A stretch of 43,997 bases of DNA, taken from NCBI GenBank assembly GCA_014240065.1, contig JAAZXR010000001.1:104514-148510 (forward strand), given 5' to 3'. The first letter of the stretch is position 1, and every line of letters starts with the position of its first letter. A program made the translations under genes and the position numbers. Of the stretch, positions 8,659 through 17,284 are shown piece by piece. The DNA comes from Myxococcales bacterium. GTDB lineage: Bacteria; Myxococcota_A; Polyangia; Nannocystales; Nannocystaceae. The notes below the pieces were generated by a model that did no database searches, had not been told where the DNA came from, and saw only the letters and a list, made by a program, of their open reading frames with translations.

Positions 8659-8985
8659 ATGCCCATGTACGAATATCAGTGCGACGGATGCAATGACGTC
8701 TTCGAGTTCATTCAAAAGTTCAGCGATCCGCCCATGAGCGAGTGCGAGGTCTGCGGCGGCGGCTTGAAGAAGGTGCTCAGCGCGCCGTCCTTTCATCTCA
8801 CTGGCGGAGGCTGGTACGCGGATGGATACGCGGACGCCAAGCCCAAAGACAAAGGGTCGAAGGACGCAGGTGCGGCGGACAGCAGATCGTCAGAGGGCGG
8901 CGGCGCGAAGAAGACGACGCCGAAGTCATCCGCGGACAAAGGGGCGGGCGCCTCCGCCTCCAAGAAAACTGGCGGGAGTGACTGA
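8659..8985 (+). CDS. FmdB-family zinc-ribbon protein
   Basis: Predicted 108 aa. The N-terminus MPMYEYQCDGCN matches the FmdB/CxxC_CxxC_SSSS putative regulatory family, which usually begins MPxYEY. The zinc-binding cysteines are CDGC (about 9-12) and CEVC (about 31-34), followed by the typical KKVLSAPSFHLTGGGWY segment. The C-terminal half is a low-complexity Lys/Ser/Gly/Ala tail that is variable in this family. The first of two close ATGs (8659 and 8665) gives the family N-terminus. A much longer in-frame ORF running back to 7075 is an antisense shadow of the TPR gene. No Shine-Dalgarno is seen. Family members are abundant in high-GC bacteria and their function is poorly defined. Confidence 0.9.
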   Translation: MPMYEYQCDGCNDVFEFIQKFSDPPMSECEVCGGGLKKVLSAPSFHLTGGGWYADGYADAKPKDKGSKDAGAADSRSSEGGGAKKTTPKSSADKGAGASASKKTGGSD

Positions 8986-9045
8986 GCTTCACGTGCGCGT
9001 CGGGAGGCGCGGGGCTCTTGGCTGAAGTGTGGTACTCCCCAAGTC

Positions 9046-9906
9046 GTGACCGGCACCACCATCATCGACGGCAGAGCGATCGCCCGCGAGGTTGAGGCTG
9101 ACCTCGCGACCAAGACCAGCGCGCTCCTTGAGCGAGCGGTGCGCCCATGCCTCGCGGTCGTCCTGGTCGGCGAAGACCCGGCGTCGCGCGTGTACGTACG
9201 TCACAAGACGAGGGCGGCCGAGCGCATCGGCGTAGAGGCGAGAGACCATGCGCTGTCGGGCGACGTCTCCACCGAGCGCGTGCTCCAAGAGGTGCGCGCG
9301 CTCAACGACGACCCGGCGGTGAACGGCATCCTCGTACAGCTCCCGCTGCCGCCGCAGGTGGACGAGAATCGAGTGCTGCTGGCCATCGCCCCCCACAAGG
9401 ACGTCGACGGATTTCACCCCGACAACCTCGGCCGCCTCGTGATCGGCGAGCCGCGCTTCGTGGCGTGTACGCCGAGAGGGTGCATGCACCTGATCCGCTC
9501 GGTGTGTCCGGAAATCAGCGGGAAGCGTGCGCTCGTGGTCGGCCGATCCACCATCGTCGGAAAGCCCATGGCCCTGCTCCTCACCCAGGCCGACGCCACC
9601 GTGATCGTGGCGCACTCCAAGACCCAGGACTTGGCGGCAGAAGTAGGTCGCGCAGACATCGTGGTGGCCGCTGTGGGGCGGCCGAAGATGATCCGCGGGG
9701 AGTGGCTGCGGGCGGGCGCCGTCGTCATCGACGTGGGGATCAATCGCGGAGACGACGGCAAGCTCATCGGCGACGTGGATTTCGATGCGGCGCTCGGTCG
9801 CGCCGGCGCCATCACCCCCGTGCCCGGTGGCGTCGGGCCCATGACCATCGCCTGCTTGATGTCCAACGTGGTCGAAGCGGCCCACCGACGCCTCGACAGG
9901 GGCTAG
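9046..9906 (+). CDS. folD: Bifunctional methylenetetrahydrofolate dehydrogenase/cyclohydrolase
   Basis: Predicted 286 aa, normal for FolD. It oxidises 5,10-methylene-THF to 5,10-methenyl-THF with NADP and hydrolyses it to 10-formyl-THF, the one-carbon donor for purines and formyl-Met. The catalytic Tyr50/Lys54 pair is in YVRHK. The family signatures VNGILVQLPLP, KDVDGFHP and GRSTIVGKPMALLL (Rossmann glycine loop) and the C-terminal TPVPGGVGPMT are all present. The start is a GTG at 9046 with no clear ribosome binding site. The 10-formyl-THF product feeds PurH, encoded about 12 kb downstream. It converges on parB, whose stop is 27 bases away. Cytoplasmic. Confidence 0.97.
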   Translation: MTGTTIIDGRAIAREVEADLATKTSALLERAVRPCLAVVLVGEDPASRVYVRHKTRAAERIGVEARDHALSGDVSTERVLQEVRALNDDPAVNGILVQLPLPPQVDENRVLLAIAPHKDVDGFHPDNLGRLVIGEPRFVACTPRGCMHLIRSVCPEISGKRALVVGRSTIVGKPMALLLTQADATVIVAHSKTQDLAAEVGRADIVVAAVGRPKMIRGEWLRAGAVVIDVGINRGDDGKLIGDVDFDAALGRAGAITPVPGGVGPMTIACLMSNVVEAAHRRLDRG

Positions 9907-9933
9907 CGGCGCGCCGCTCCAGCACCCTGTCGC

Positions 9934-10869
9934 CTAGCCCTCCGGACCTTCGATGATCCGGTTCAGCAAGCGCGTGAGTTCGTCGAGTTCACCGTAGGGG
10001 AGCTCGATCACGCCGCGATTTTTGGAGCGCTTGGACACCCGCAGCTTGGCCCGGATACCGAGCGCGCGGGTGAGTCGTTCCTCAAGATCCTTGACGATGA
10101 TCGCGCTGCGCTTGGCCTCGTCACTCGGCGGAGGCGCGCTCGGCCGCAGCAGGTCACGCACCTTCGTCTCCGTCGCGCGCACGCTGAGCTTGCCCGCGAT
10201 CACGGATTTCGCGAGCGCGATCATCTGGGCCTCTTGTTGCAGGGACAGCAGCGCGCGCGCGTGACCCATGCCGAGCAGACCTCGGACGACCAGCTCGCGG
10301 ACCGGGGGCGGGAGCCGGAGCAGCCGCAGCGCGTTGGCGACCGAGCTTCGGTCCTTGCCCACCCGCCCGGCGAGCTCTTCTTGGGTCCAGTGGTTGAGGT
10401 CGATCAGCTGCTGATATGCGGTCGCCTCTTCGATGGCGTTGAGGTCGGCGCGTTGCAGGTTCTCGACCAGCGCGAGCTCGAGGCGTTGGTGGGCCGGCGT
10501 GTCTCGCACGACCACTGGCACCTCGTGAAGACCGGCGCGCTGAGCCGCGCGCCAGCGCCGTTCGCCCGCCAGGATCAGGTAGCGATCGGCGCCTTCTTTG
10601 TGCACCACGATTGGCTGGATGATGCCCGTGGTCGCGATGCTCTGCGCGAGCCCCTTGAGCGCCTCGTCGTCGAAGTGTCGCCGTGGCTGCTCCGGGTTTG
10701 GCTCGAGCTTCTCGATCGCCAGGTGTTGAGGGGTCGGCAGCGCCTTCCCGGCGCTCGCCGGGGTCGCGGCGGCGTCCGTGGAGTCGTCCTCTTGCGCCGT
10801 GGGCTTCGGCGCCGCGGTGGGGATGAGGGCGTTGAGGCCGCGGCCCAGCGCTGGACGTTTCGAGGTCAA
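9934..10869 (-). CDS. parB: Chromosome-partitioning protein ParB
   Basis: Predicted 311 aa. ParB binds parS sites, uses CTP to slide along DNA, and acts with ParA in origin segregation. The N-terminus has the ALGRGLNALI ParA-stimulating motif (about 7-16). An Ala/Pro linker follows, then the ParB/Srx CTP-binding domain with PNPEQPRRHF (about 58-66), AGERRWRAAQ (101-110) and ENLQRADLNAIEEA (136-149). The helix-turn-helix is TQEELAGRVGKDRSSVANAL (about 162-181). LGMGHARALL and a C-terminal dimerisation region complete the normal architecture. The start overlaps the parA stop (ATGA-type overlap, 10866-10869), indicating translational coupling. Confidence 0.97.
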   Translation of the reverse strand: MTSKRPALGRGLNALIPTAAPKPTAQEDDSTDAAATPASAGKALPTPQHLAIEKLEPNPEQPRRHFDDEALKGLAQSIATTGIIQPIVVHKEGADRYLILAGERRWRAAQRAGLHEVPVVVRDTPAHQRLELALVENLQRADLNAIEEATAYQQLIDLNHWTQEELAGRVGKDRSSVANALRLLRLPPPVRELVVRGLLGMGHARALLSLQQEAQMIALAKSVIAGKLSVRATETKVRDLLRPSAPPPSDEAKRSAIIVKDLEERLTRALGIRAKLRVSKRSKNRGVIELPYGELDELTRLLNRIIEGPEG

Positions 10870-11666
10870 AGGGTGGACTCCTGTTTGAGCGATTCGAGCA
10901 GCTCTCGCGCGAGCGCGAGGTAGGCTTGCGCGCCCTTGCTGTCGATATCGTACAAGATCGCGGGGAGTCCGTGGCTCGGACTCTCGCTGAGTCGAATATT
11001 TTGGGGAATCCGGGTCTTGAACACGAGCCCCTTAAAGTGCTCCTCGACTTCGCTGACGACCTGCTGGGCGAGGTTGGTCCGCGGGTCAAACAGGCAAAAC
11101 AAGATCCCCTGAATGTGCAGGTCTGGATTGAGCGCCTCTTTGACCCGCGCGATGGTCTCGCGGAGGGCCGACAGGCCTTCGAGCGAGAAGTACTTGGCTT
11201 GCATGGGGATGAGGACGCTGTCGGCCGCGACGAGGGCGTTGAGCGTCAAGAGCCCCAGGGAAGGGGGGCAGTCGAAGATCACGAAGTCGTAGCGGGCGGA
11301 GGCCTGATCGAGCGCGGCGCGAAGGAGCGTCGCTCGATCTTCAAGCTGCACCAGCTCGACCTCTGCGCCGGCGAGATCGGCCGTCGCAGGCACGACGTGC
11401 AGGTTGTCGAGTTGGGTCTCTCGAATCACCGCGTCCAGCGAGGCCTGGCCGACGAGGAGGTCGTAGGTCCCGGCGTCTACGGCGCCGCGCGGGAACCCTA
11501 CGCTCGAGCTGGCGTTGCACTGGGGATCGAGATCCATGAGCAGCACGCGCCGCTCGGCGGCCGCGAGGCTCGCCGCCAGATTGACCGCCGTGGTCGTTTT
11601 GCCCTCGCCTCCTTTTTGATTGGAGACGGCCAACACGAGCGGGCTTTGAGCGTTGCGGTCGGGCAC
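10866..11666 (-). CDS. parA: Chromosome-partitioning ATPase ParA (Soj-type)
   Basis: Predicted 266 aa. This is the ATPase that binds DNA non-specifically and moves ParB-parS complexes. The deviant Walker A loop reads KGGEGKTTT (18-26), with Glu where most family members have Val; both signature lysines are present. LLMDLDPQCNAS is the A' motif and FVIFDCPPSLG the Walker B region. IPMQAKYFSLEGL and the C-terminal RIPQNIRLSESPSHGLP are also family-typical. The start is a GTG at 11666. An in-frame TAA 24 bases upstream excludes a longer product, and no convincing ribosome binding site is seen. It is followed directly by parB. Confidence 0.97.
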   Translation of the reverse strand: MPDRNAQSPLVLAVSNQKGGEGKTTTAVNLAASLAAAERRVLLMDLDPQCNASSSVGFPRGAVDAGTYDLLVGQASLDAVIRETQLDNLHVVPATADLAGAEVELVQLEDRATLLRAALDQASARYDFVIFDCPPSLGLLTLNALVAADSVLIPMQAKYFSLEGLSALRETIARVKEALNPDLHIQGILFCLFDPRTNLAQQVVSEVEEHFKGLVFKTRIPQNIRLSESPSHGLPAILYDIDSKGAQAYLALARELLESLKQESTL

Positions 11667-11680
11667 GGGCGCAAAGGCTT

Positions 11681-11696
11681 ACCACCTTCCGGTGGT
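11681..11696 (-). promoter_or_regulatory. Hairpin in the parA leader
   Basis: ACCACC and GGTGGT form a perfect 6-bp stem around a TTCC loop, 14 bases upstream of the parA GTG. The GGAAGG that could serve as a ribosome binding site overlaps the loop and stem, so folding could limit parA translation. This is a structural observation only. Confidence 0.4.
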
Positions 11697-11731
11697 GCGA
11701 CGCATGGCGCCCCACAAAATTTGTCAGGTTT

Positions 11732-11769
11732 TTACCTACATATCTCACATGCCATTACACTGTAGGTGA
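11732..11769. promoter_or_regulatory. Inverted repeat in the divergent parA / small-ORF control region
   Basis: TTACCTACA (11732-11740) and TGTAGGTGA (11761-11769) are inverted repeats matching at 8 of 9 positions with a 20-base spacer. The spacing of the arm centres, 29 bases, is near three helical turns, as expected of an operator for a dimeric regulator. The segment is AT-richer than its surroundings and sits between divergently oriented genes. It is not a contiguous palindrome and so is unlike parS. Confidence 0.4.
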
Positions 11770-11810
11770 AGATGGTGTGGAGCCATCGCACCGCAACCGA
11801 AGGGCATCAA

Positions 11811-11954
11811 ATGGCCGTCAATCCCCTCAAAACGAAGAATCGCGAGCGTTCGATCGTTCGGTCGCGTGGAGTGACGACCATCCCAACGGTGACGGCTTGG
11901 GCTCGCGAGCCGCTCCGCTCCCATCAGATCACTCCGCATATCTCTACGCACTGA
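11811..11954 (+). CDS. Possible 47-aa basic small protein
   Basis: An ATG at 11811 preceded by GAAGGG at 6-base spacing opens a 47-codon frame (MAVNPLKTKN...) ending at a TGA, 12 bases before the next small ORF. The product is basic, with many Arg, His and Thr residues and no recognisable motif. Third-position GC is only moderately high, so coding is uncertain. The GTG at 11766 would give a longer frame but lacks a ribosome binding site. The good ribosome site and the short gap to the next ORF are the main arguments for it. Confidence 0.3.
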   Translation: MAVNPLKTKNRERSIVRSRGVTTIPTVTAWAREPLRSHQITPHISTH

Positions 11955-11966
11955 AGGACCATTCCC

Positions 11967-12146
11967 ATGAGCTACTACCGACACCAATTTTCGAGCTTTC
12001 AAGAGTTTCAACGAGAGGGGCTCTGCGCTTCGGGCGGGCACACCTCGGAGCTAGGTAAGGACGAGTACGAGCTGCTTCGTGCGCTCGAGGACGACGAGGC
12101 GTTTGACCAGCGACCTCGGGCCCGGCGCCGCGACTGGTGGGACTAG
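11967..12146 (+). CDS. Hypothetical 59-aa small protein
   Basis: An ATG at 11967 with GAAGGA eight bases upstream opens a 59-codon frame beginning MSYYRHQFSSFQEFQREG and ending in an Arg-rich RPRARRRDWWD. The middle is acidic and helix-prone (LGKDEYELLRALEDDEAF). Third-position GC is around three quarters, in line with neighbouring genes, and there is a single cysteine. I do not recognise the family. It lies downstream of the divergent parA control region and may form a small transcription unit with the ORF at 11811. The weak hairpin TCAATC-GGTA-GATTGA at 12196-12211 could mark the transcript end. Confidence 0.5.
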   Translation: MSYYRHQFSSFQEFQREGLCASGGHTSELGKDEYELLRALEDDEAFDQRPRARRRDWWD

Positions 12147-12521
12147 GGCACGCGCGGGAATCGGGGGCCGTCGAGAACGCGCGGGCGCGCTCCGGTCAAT
12201 CGGTAGATTGAGGCCGCCAGGGACGTGAGCCCGGGGAGATCAGCCCACCTTGACCGCTGCGTTGCCGCTATCATTGGATAGTAGTCGCCCGCCAAGCCGG
12301 AAAGGACGCGCGAGGGACATCGTTGCAGTCGCCGTTCGATGACGAGGACATCGCCGCGGCAACCGGGCCGTCGGCCACGGGGAGGTGTGTCGAGTTCGGT
12401 GTTGGCACATCTCAACGGGCCTCCGCGATCGCGCCAGCGTAGCGCTCGTGGGCTCCATGGGACCTGTTGACAGCGTCGGCCCGGGTGTTACGGTGAGAGC
12501 GGAAAGGGCGCTCCTCCCCGC
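12147..12521. other. Intergenic region upstream of lon
   Basis: These 375 bases hold two short inverted repeats: TCAATC/GATTGA at 12196-12211 and CTATC/GATAG at 12268-12281. A good promoter candidate at 12467-12494 serves lon. No convincing ORF is present on either strand, and no tRNA or strong terminator is seen. Confidence 0.6.
12467..12494 (+). promoter_or_regulatory. Predicted promoter of lon
   Basis: TTGACA (12467-12472) and TACGGT (12489-12494) are separated by 16 bases and lie 28 bases before the ATG. The -35 region reads CCTGTTGACA, identical to that before dnaK, and both contain TCGGCCC in the spacer. GGAAAGGG at 12501-12508 may serve as ribosome site, although it is far from the ATG. 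Confidence 0.6.
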
Positions 12522-14930
12522 ATGACCACTCCGACGCCGTCCGAAGAAAATATCGAACTCCCCGATGTGATCGCCTTGTTGCCCCTGCGCAACCAGGTTT
12601 TGTTTCCGGGCTCGATCATCCCCATCGACGTCGGACGGCCGAGCTCCGTCAAGCTGATCGAGGAGGCCATCGCCGCAGAGCGGCCGATCATCGGGATCGT
12701 GGCGCAAAAAGACGCCCAGGTGGAGAACCCGGAGCGGGGAGACATCTACGATGTCGGCTGTGGCGCGCGCATTCTCAAGGTCATCAAGCTCGCCAAAGAC
12801 AGCTACAGCGTGATTTTGCAGGGCGTGGTGCGCATGCATATCCAAGAACTGACGGCGACGGAGCCCTTTCTCGAGGCCCGCGTCAGCGAGGTCGGCGACA
12901 TCCTCGTGTCGACGGTGGAGTGCGACGCCCTCGTGGCCAATATTAAGGAGACCGCAAAGAAGCTGGTCTCGCTGCTCCCGGAATTGCCTCGGGAGGTGGC
13001 GTCCTTGCTCGACAGCGTGACGAAGCCGGGGGAGCTCGCGGACCTGGTGGTGTCGAATCTGGAGATCGAGCCGGCCGAGAAACAAGACCTGCTCGAGGCG
13101 GAGCGCATCGACGAGCGGCTCCAAAAAGTGCTGATGCTGCTCACGCGTCAACTTGAAGTGCTGAAGATCCGCGAGCGGATCAACACTCAAGTTCAAGAAG
13201 AGATGGGGCACAGCCAGCGCGAGTACGTGCTGCGTCAACAGCTGAAGGCGATTCGTGGAGAGCTCGGAGACGCGGACGACGAGAGCGAAGAGGCGGACGA
13301 ATTTCACCAGAAGATTCTCGACGCGAAGATGCCAGAGGACGCGGAGAAGGTCGCCCTCAAGCAGCTGGACCGGCTCAAGCAGATGCAGCCCTCCAGCGCC
13401 GAGTACACCGTCACGCGCTCGTATCTTGAGTGGATGGTGGACTTGCCTTGGGCGATCACGACGGAGGACCAGCTCGATATCCCCGTGGTCCGCGACGTGC
13501 TCAATGAGGACCACTACGACCTAGAGAAGGTCAAAAAGCGGATTTTGGAGTACATGGCGGTGCTCAAGCTGAACGCCTCGAAGAAGGGGCCGATCCTGTG
13601 CTTGGTGGGACCACCCGGGGTGGGGAAGACGTCTCTTGGAAAGTCGATCGCGAAGGCCATCGGGCGCAAGTTTGTCCGCATCAGTTTGGGCGGTGTGCGT
13701 GACGAGGCGGAGATTCGCGGTCACCGAAGGACCTACGTCGGATCGCTGCCCGGACGAATAATTCAGGGACTCAAGCGCGCGGGGACGAACAACCCAGTGA
13801 TCGTGCTCGATGAGATCGACAAGCTCGGCGCGGACTTTCGCGGCGATCCGGCCTCTGCGCTGCTCGAGGTGCTCGATCCAGAGCAAAACCACACCTTCAG
13901 CGATCATTATTTAGAGGTGCCTTTCGATCTGTCGAAGGTGATGTTCATCGCGACGGCGAACAGCGTGGAGCCGATCCCTCCGGCCCTCAAAGATCGCCTC
14001 GAGCTGCTCGAACTCCCGGGCTACACGCGCCAAGAAAAGCTCGCCATCGCGAATCGATTTTTGATCCCCAAACAAATCACGGAGCACGGGCTGTCCACCG
14101 AGGCCCGCGGAGAGGGGTTCAAGGTGCAATTTTCGGAGGAGGCGGTGTTCGCCATGATCGACAGCTACACGCGAGAGGCGGGGGTTCGCAACCTTGAGCG
14201 TGAAGCGTCGAGCGTGATCCGTGGCATCGCGGTGAAGGTCGTGGAGGGCGAGCTGTCGGGCGAGATCGAGGTGACCCGCGACCACGTCACCGACTTTCTT
14301 GGCCCCGAGAAGTTCATGCCTGAGGTGGCCGAGCGGACGGCCCAGCCGGGCGTCGCGACGGGTCTCGCGTGGACGCCTGCGGGCGGAGAGATCATGTTCG
14401 TGGAGGCCACCCGTATGCCGGGCAAGGGCGGTCTCATGCTGACGGGTCAGCTTGGGGACGTGATGAAAGAGTCCGCGCAGGCGGCGATGAGCTATCTCAA
14501 GAGTCATCTCGATACGCTGGGTATCGATCAGGAGAAGATCGAGAACCACGACATTCACGTGCACGTGCCGGCGGGGGCGATCCCCAAGGACGGACCGTCG
14601 GCGGGTGTGGCGATGCTCTCGGCCCTCGTGTCATTGCTGACGGACACCTGTGTACGGCACGACGTGGCCATGACGGGAGAGATCACGCTGCGGGGGCTCG
14701 TGCTGCCCATCGGTGGAGTCAAAGAGAAAATGCTGGCTGCGCACCGAGCGGGGATTAAGCGGGTGTTGCTGCCCGAGCGGAACGAGAAGGACGTGGTGGA
14801 CGTGCCCGAGGAGATTCGCGAGGAGATGGAGATCGTGTTCTGCAAGCAGGTTGGAGACGTCCTCGCCTCGGTGTTGACGGACAAGGACACGGACACGGAC
14901 ACGGACACGGACACGGGCACCGACGCCTAG
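12522..14930 (+). CDS. lon: ATP-dependent Lon protease
   Basis: Predicted 802 aa, full length for bacterial LonA. The N-terminal substrate-binding domain starts at [18 protein letters not shown] (about 12-30), followed by a charged coiled coil. The AAA+ module has Walker [10 protein letters not shown] (about 362-370) and Walker B VIVLDEID (about 426-433). The protease domain carries the Ser-Lys dyad: Ser693 in DGPSAGVAM and Lys736 in GGVKEKM, 43 residues apart as in E. coli Lon. It degrades misfolded and regulatory proteins in the cytoplasm. The very C-terminus is an unusual Asp-Thr repeat made by a hexanucleotide array. It stands as a single gene behind a TTGACA-type promoter. Confidence 0.98.
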   Translation: MTTPTPSEENIELPDVIALLPLRNQVLFPGSIIPIDVGRPSSVKLIEEAIAAERPIIGIVAQKDAQVENPERGDIYDVGCGARILKVIKLAKDSYSVILQGVVRMHIQELTATEPFLEARVSEVGDILVSTVECDALVANIKETAKKLVSLLPELPREVASLLDSVTKPGELADLVVSNLEIEPAEKQDLLEAERIDERLQKVLMLLTRQLEVLKIRERINTQVQEEMGHSQREYVLRQQLKAIRGELGDADDESEEADEFHQKILDAKMPEDAEKVALKQLDRLKQMQPSSAEYTVTRSYLEWMVDLPWAITTEDQLDIPVVRDVLNEDHYDLEKVKKRILEYMAVLKLNASKKGPILCLVGPPGVGKTSLGKSIAKAIGRKFVRISLGGVRDEAEIRGHRRTYVGSLPGRIIQGLKRAGTNNPVIVLDEIDKLGADFRGDPASALLEVLDPEQNHTFSDHYLEVPFDLSKVMFIATANSVEPIPPALKDRLELLELPGYTRQEKLAIANRFLIPKQITEHGLSTEARGEGFKVQFSEEAVFAMIDSYTREAGVRNLEREASSVIRGIAVKVVEGELSGEIEVTRDHVTDFLGPEKFMPEVAERTAQPGVATGLAWTPAGGEIMFVEATRMPGKGGLMLTGQLGDVMKESAQAAMSYLKSHLDTLGIDQEKIENHDIHVHVPAGAIPKDGPSAGVAMLSALVSLLTDTCVRHDVAMTGEITLRGLVLPIGGVKEKMLAAHRAGIKRVLLPERNEKDVVDVPEEIREEMEIVFCKQVGDVLASVLTDKDTDTDTDTDTGTDA
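14885..14920 (+). repeat. Hexanucleotide repeat in the lon 3' end
   Basis: Five perfect copies of GGACAC (14885-14914) plus one variant GGGCAC (14915-14920) encode (DT)5 then GT at the end of Lon. The units are a multiple of three, so slippage would change tail length without breaking the frame. The repeat lies outside the catalytic domains. Confidence 0.9.
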
Positions 14931-14938
14931 CGGCTGTT

Positions 14939-14960
14939 CCCGCCTCGCGAGGCGGGGTTT
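14939..14960 (+). terminator. Possible lon terminator
   Basis: CCCGCCTCG followed by CGAGGCGGG is an 18-base perfect palindrome (14939-14956) ending in GTTT. It begins eight bases after the lon stop. The T-run is short and the hairpin loop would use part of the stem, so it is a weak intrinsic terminator. Confidence 0.45.
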
Positions 14961-15130
14961 CGCCGCGGCTCGCCGTCTCCCGTGCGATCGTTCGGGGCTG
15001 GCGAAGCCGCGCACGAGCGGGGAAGGCCGCTGTACGAGCATTGGGGGGCTACCTCGCCGGACCTTGGCGCGGCTTCGTGGTGGTGCCGCGCATCGCGCGA
15101 AGTATGCGGAATCTCGCACCCGCGGGCCTG

Positions 15131-15158
15131 TTGACACTCGGCCCCCGACGCTTATGTT
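15131..15158 (+). promoter_or_regulatory. Predicted promoter of dnaK
   Basis: TTGACA (15131-15136) and TATGTT (15153-15158) are separated by 16 bases. CCTGTTGACA and a TCGGCCC spacer motif are shared with the lon promoter. It lies 66 bases before the dnaK ATG, which has AAAGG upstream. A classical sigma32 box (CTTGAAA, CCCCAT) is not seen. Confidence 0.6.
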
Positions 15159-15224
15159 GCCGTCCGCAGCCGAGCAATACGGACCAACGCTCCGGTCTCG
15201 GCGCCACGAAAGGTAACCAAAGCA

Positions 15225-17153
15225 ATGGGCAAGATCATCGGAATCGACTTGGGCACGACGAACTCTGTCGTCGCCGTCATGGAGGGCAACGAGCCCAAGG
15301 TCATCACCAACGAAGAGGGCGGACGCACGACGCCGTCGGTCGTCGCGTTCCAAGAGAGCGGCGACGTGCTCGTCGGGCAGCTGGCGCGGCGTCAAGCCAT
15401 CACGAACCCCGAGAACACCATCTTCTCGTCCAAGCGGCTCGTGGGTCGGCGCTTCGCAGAGGTCGAGAGTGAGATCGGCCGTCTCCCATACAAGGTCGTC
15501 AAGGCTGCCAACGGTGACGCGCACGTCGAGGCGCGAGGCAAGGTCTACCCTCCGCCCGAGATCAGCGCGCGGGTGCTGATGAAGTTGAAGAAGGCGGCAG
15601 AGGACTACCTCGGAGAGTCCGTGACGGAGGCCGTCATCACGGTCCCGGCTTATTTCAATGATTCTCAGCGTCAGGCCACGAAAGACGCGGGCCGCATCGC
15701 GGGGCTCGACGTGAAACGCATCGTGAACGAGCCGACGGCGGCGGCGCTGGCCTACGGTCGGTCCCGCGGCAGCGAAGAGGAGAAACTCATCGCGGTGTAC
15801 GATCTTGGTGGCGGCACCTTTGACATCTCGATCCTCGAGGTGGCGGAGAACGTCGTGGAGGTCATCGCGACCAACGGCGACACGCACCTCGGCGGTGATG
15901 ACTTTGACGAGATCATCATTCAATGGCTCATCTTAGAGTTCAAGAAGGAGTCGGGGATCGACGTCAGCAAAGACAACATGGTCATGCAGCGCCTCAAAGA
16001 CGCCGGCGAGAAGGCCAAAATTGAGCTTTCCAACCAGTCGGAGGTGGACATCAACCTCCCGTTCCTCACGGCGGACGCCAGCGGCCCGAAGCACCTGCAA
16101 ATCAAACTTAGCCGCGCGAAGTTTGAGTCGATGATCGGGGCGCTCGTCAAGCGATCCATCGAGCCGTGCAAGAAGGCCCTCTCGGACGCAAAGAAATCTG
16201 TCGGTGACATCGACGAGGTGTTGCTTGTCGGTGGCTCCACCCGCATTCCTTGTGTGCAGCAGGCGGTGCAGGACTTCTTTGGAAAGGAGCCAAGCAAGGG
16301 CGTGAACCCGGATGAGGTGGTGGGCCTCGGCGCGGCGGTGCAAGCCGGCGTGCTCGCGGGCGATGTCTCCGATATCGTGCTCGTTGACGTCACCCCGCTG
16401 AGCCTCGGAATCGAGACGCTCGGTGGTGTCATGACCGCCCTCATCCCGCGCAACACCACGATCCCGACACGCAAGTCGGAGGTGTTCACGACGGCGGCCG
16501 ACAACCAGTCCTCGGTGGAGGTCCACGTGGTCCAAGGCGAGCGCTCGATGGCAGGGGACAACCGCACGCTCGGTAAGTTCAGCCTCCAGGGGATCCCCGC
16601 GGCGCCCCGCGGCGTCCCTCAAATCGAGGTGACCTTCGACATCGACGCGAACGGCATCGTCAACGTCTCTGCCAAGGACCAGGCGACCGGCAAAGAGCAG
16701 AAGATCACGCTCACCGCCTCCTCCGGGCTCAACGAAGATGACATCCAACGCATGGTGGACGACGCGGCGCAGTTCGAGGAAGAGGACAAAAAGCGCAAGG
16801 AGGCCGTGGAGGCGAAGAACACGCTCGAGTCCATGGCGCTGCAGACGGAGAAGATGTTGTCTGAAAATGGCGACAAAATCGCCGACGCGGACAAGGCAGA
16901 GGTCGAGGCCGCGGTGGAAGAGGCGAAGGAAGCGGTGGAGTCCGGCGACGGCGACAAGATCGCGGCTGCCAAAGAGAAACTCGAAGCCGCGAGCCACAAG
17001 CTGGCCAGCGCCATGTACGGACAGAATGGCGCGGAGGGGGAAGCCCCTGGGGACGCGGACCCCTCGGCCGGGACGGGCGAATCGCCTGGCGCTGAAGATG
17101 CGGGCGGCGGCGAGGGCGACGTGATCGACGCGGAATTCGAAGAGAAGACCTAG
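15225..17153 (+). CDS. dnaK: Hsp70 chaperone DnaK
   Basis: Predicted 642 aa, full length. The ATPase domain begins [21 protein letters not shown] and contains [17 protein letters not shown], the [11 protein letters not shown] motif, [14 protein letters not shown] and LVGGSTRIP. The substrate-binding domain starts near [17 protein letters not shown]. The C-terminus ends DVIDAEFEE, close to the EEVD-like DnaK tail. It binds exposed hydrophobic segments in an ATP cycle with DnaJ and GrpE. Neither partner gene is adjacent; dnaK stands alone between its own promoter and a strong terminator. The C-terminal lid region contains a low-complexity Ala/Glu/Gly stretch. Confidence 0.99.
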   Translation: MGKIIGIDLGTTNSVVAVMEGNEPKVITNEEGGRTTPSVVAFQESGDVLVGQLARRQAITNPENTIFSSKRLVGRRFAEVESEIGRLPYKVVKAANGDAHVEARGKVYPPPEISARVLMKLKKAAEDYLGESVTEAVITVPAYFNDSQRQATKDAGRIAGLDVKRIVNEPTAAALAYGRSRGSEEEKLIAVYDLGGGTFDISILEVAENVVEVIATNGDTHLGGDDFDEIIIQWLILEFKKESGIDVSKDNMVMQRLKDAGEKAKIELSNQSEVDINLPFLTADASGPKHLQIKLSRAKFESMIGALVKRSIEPCKKALSDAKKSVGDIDEVLLVGGSTRIPCVQQAVQDFFGKEPSKGVNPDEVVGLGAAVQAGVLAGDVSDIVLVDVTPLSLGIETLGGVMTALIPRNTTIPTRKSEVFTTAADNQSSVEVHVVQGERSMAGDNRTLGKFSLQGIPAAPRGVPQIEVTFDIDANGIVNVSAKDQATGKEQKITLTASSGLNEDDIQRMVDDAAQFEEEDKKRKEAVEAKNTLESMALQTEKMLSENGDKIADADKAEVEAAVEEAKEAVESGDGDKIAAAKEKLEAASHKLASAMYGQNGAEGEAPGDADPSAGTGESPGAEDAGGGEGDVIDAEFEEKT

Positions 17154-17172
17154 ACGACCGCTTCGTCATTGA

Positions 17173-17210
17173 AACGAGGGCCCCCACCATGGGCGGCCCT
17201 CGTTTTTTTT
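17173..17210 (+). terminator. Strong rho-independent terminator of dnaK
   Basis: AACGAGGGCC (17173-17182) pairs with GGCCCTCGTT (17195-17204) around a 12-base loop, followed by an eight-T run to 17210. It is located 19 bases after the dnaK stop. Confidence 0.95.
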
Positions 17211-17284
17211 CTGCGGCGCCGCGGTACAGCGAAAAACAGCGCCTGTTTCTTTGGAGTCCCGCGCAAGTAGGTGAGACTCCAACG

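Noticed and set aside
12240-13514. A 424-codon minus-strand frame overlapping lon.
   Set aside because: The lon protein on the plus strand has full-length family motifs; the antisense translation has none.
14631-15923. A 430-codon minus-strand frame spanning the lon end and the dnaK start.
   Set aside because: It runs through two genes, a promoter and a terminator, and has no recognisable motif.
16518-16533. GTCCACGTGGTC in dnaK and similar CACGTG sites in purH as parS candidates.
   Set aside because: They are in conserved coding sequence, have imperfect flanks and are expected by chance in GC-rich DNA.
17189-17284. An ATG start for the MepA-type protein at 17189.
   Set aside because: It falls inside the stem of the dnaK terminator. 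The GTG at 17285 has a ribosome site and places the lipoprotein signal at the N-terminus.
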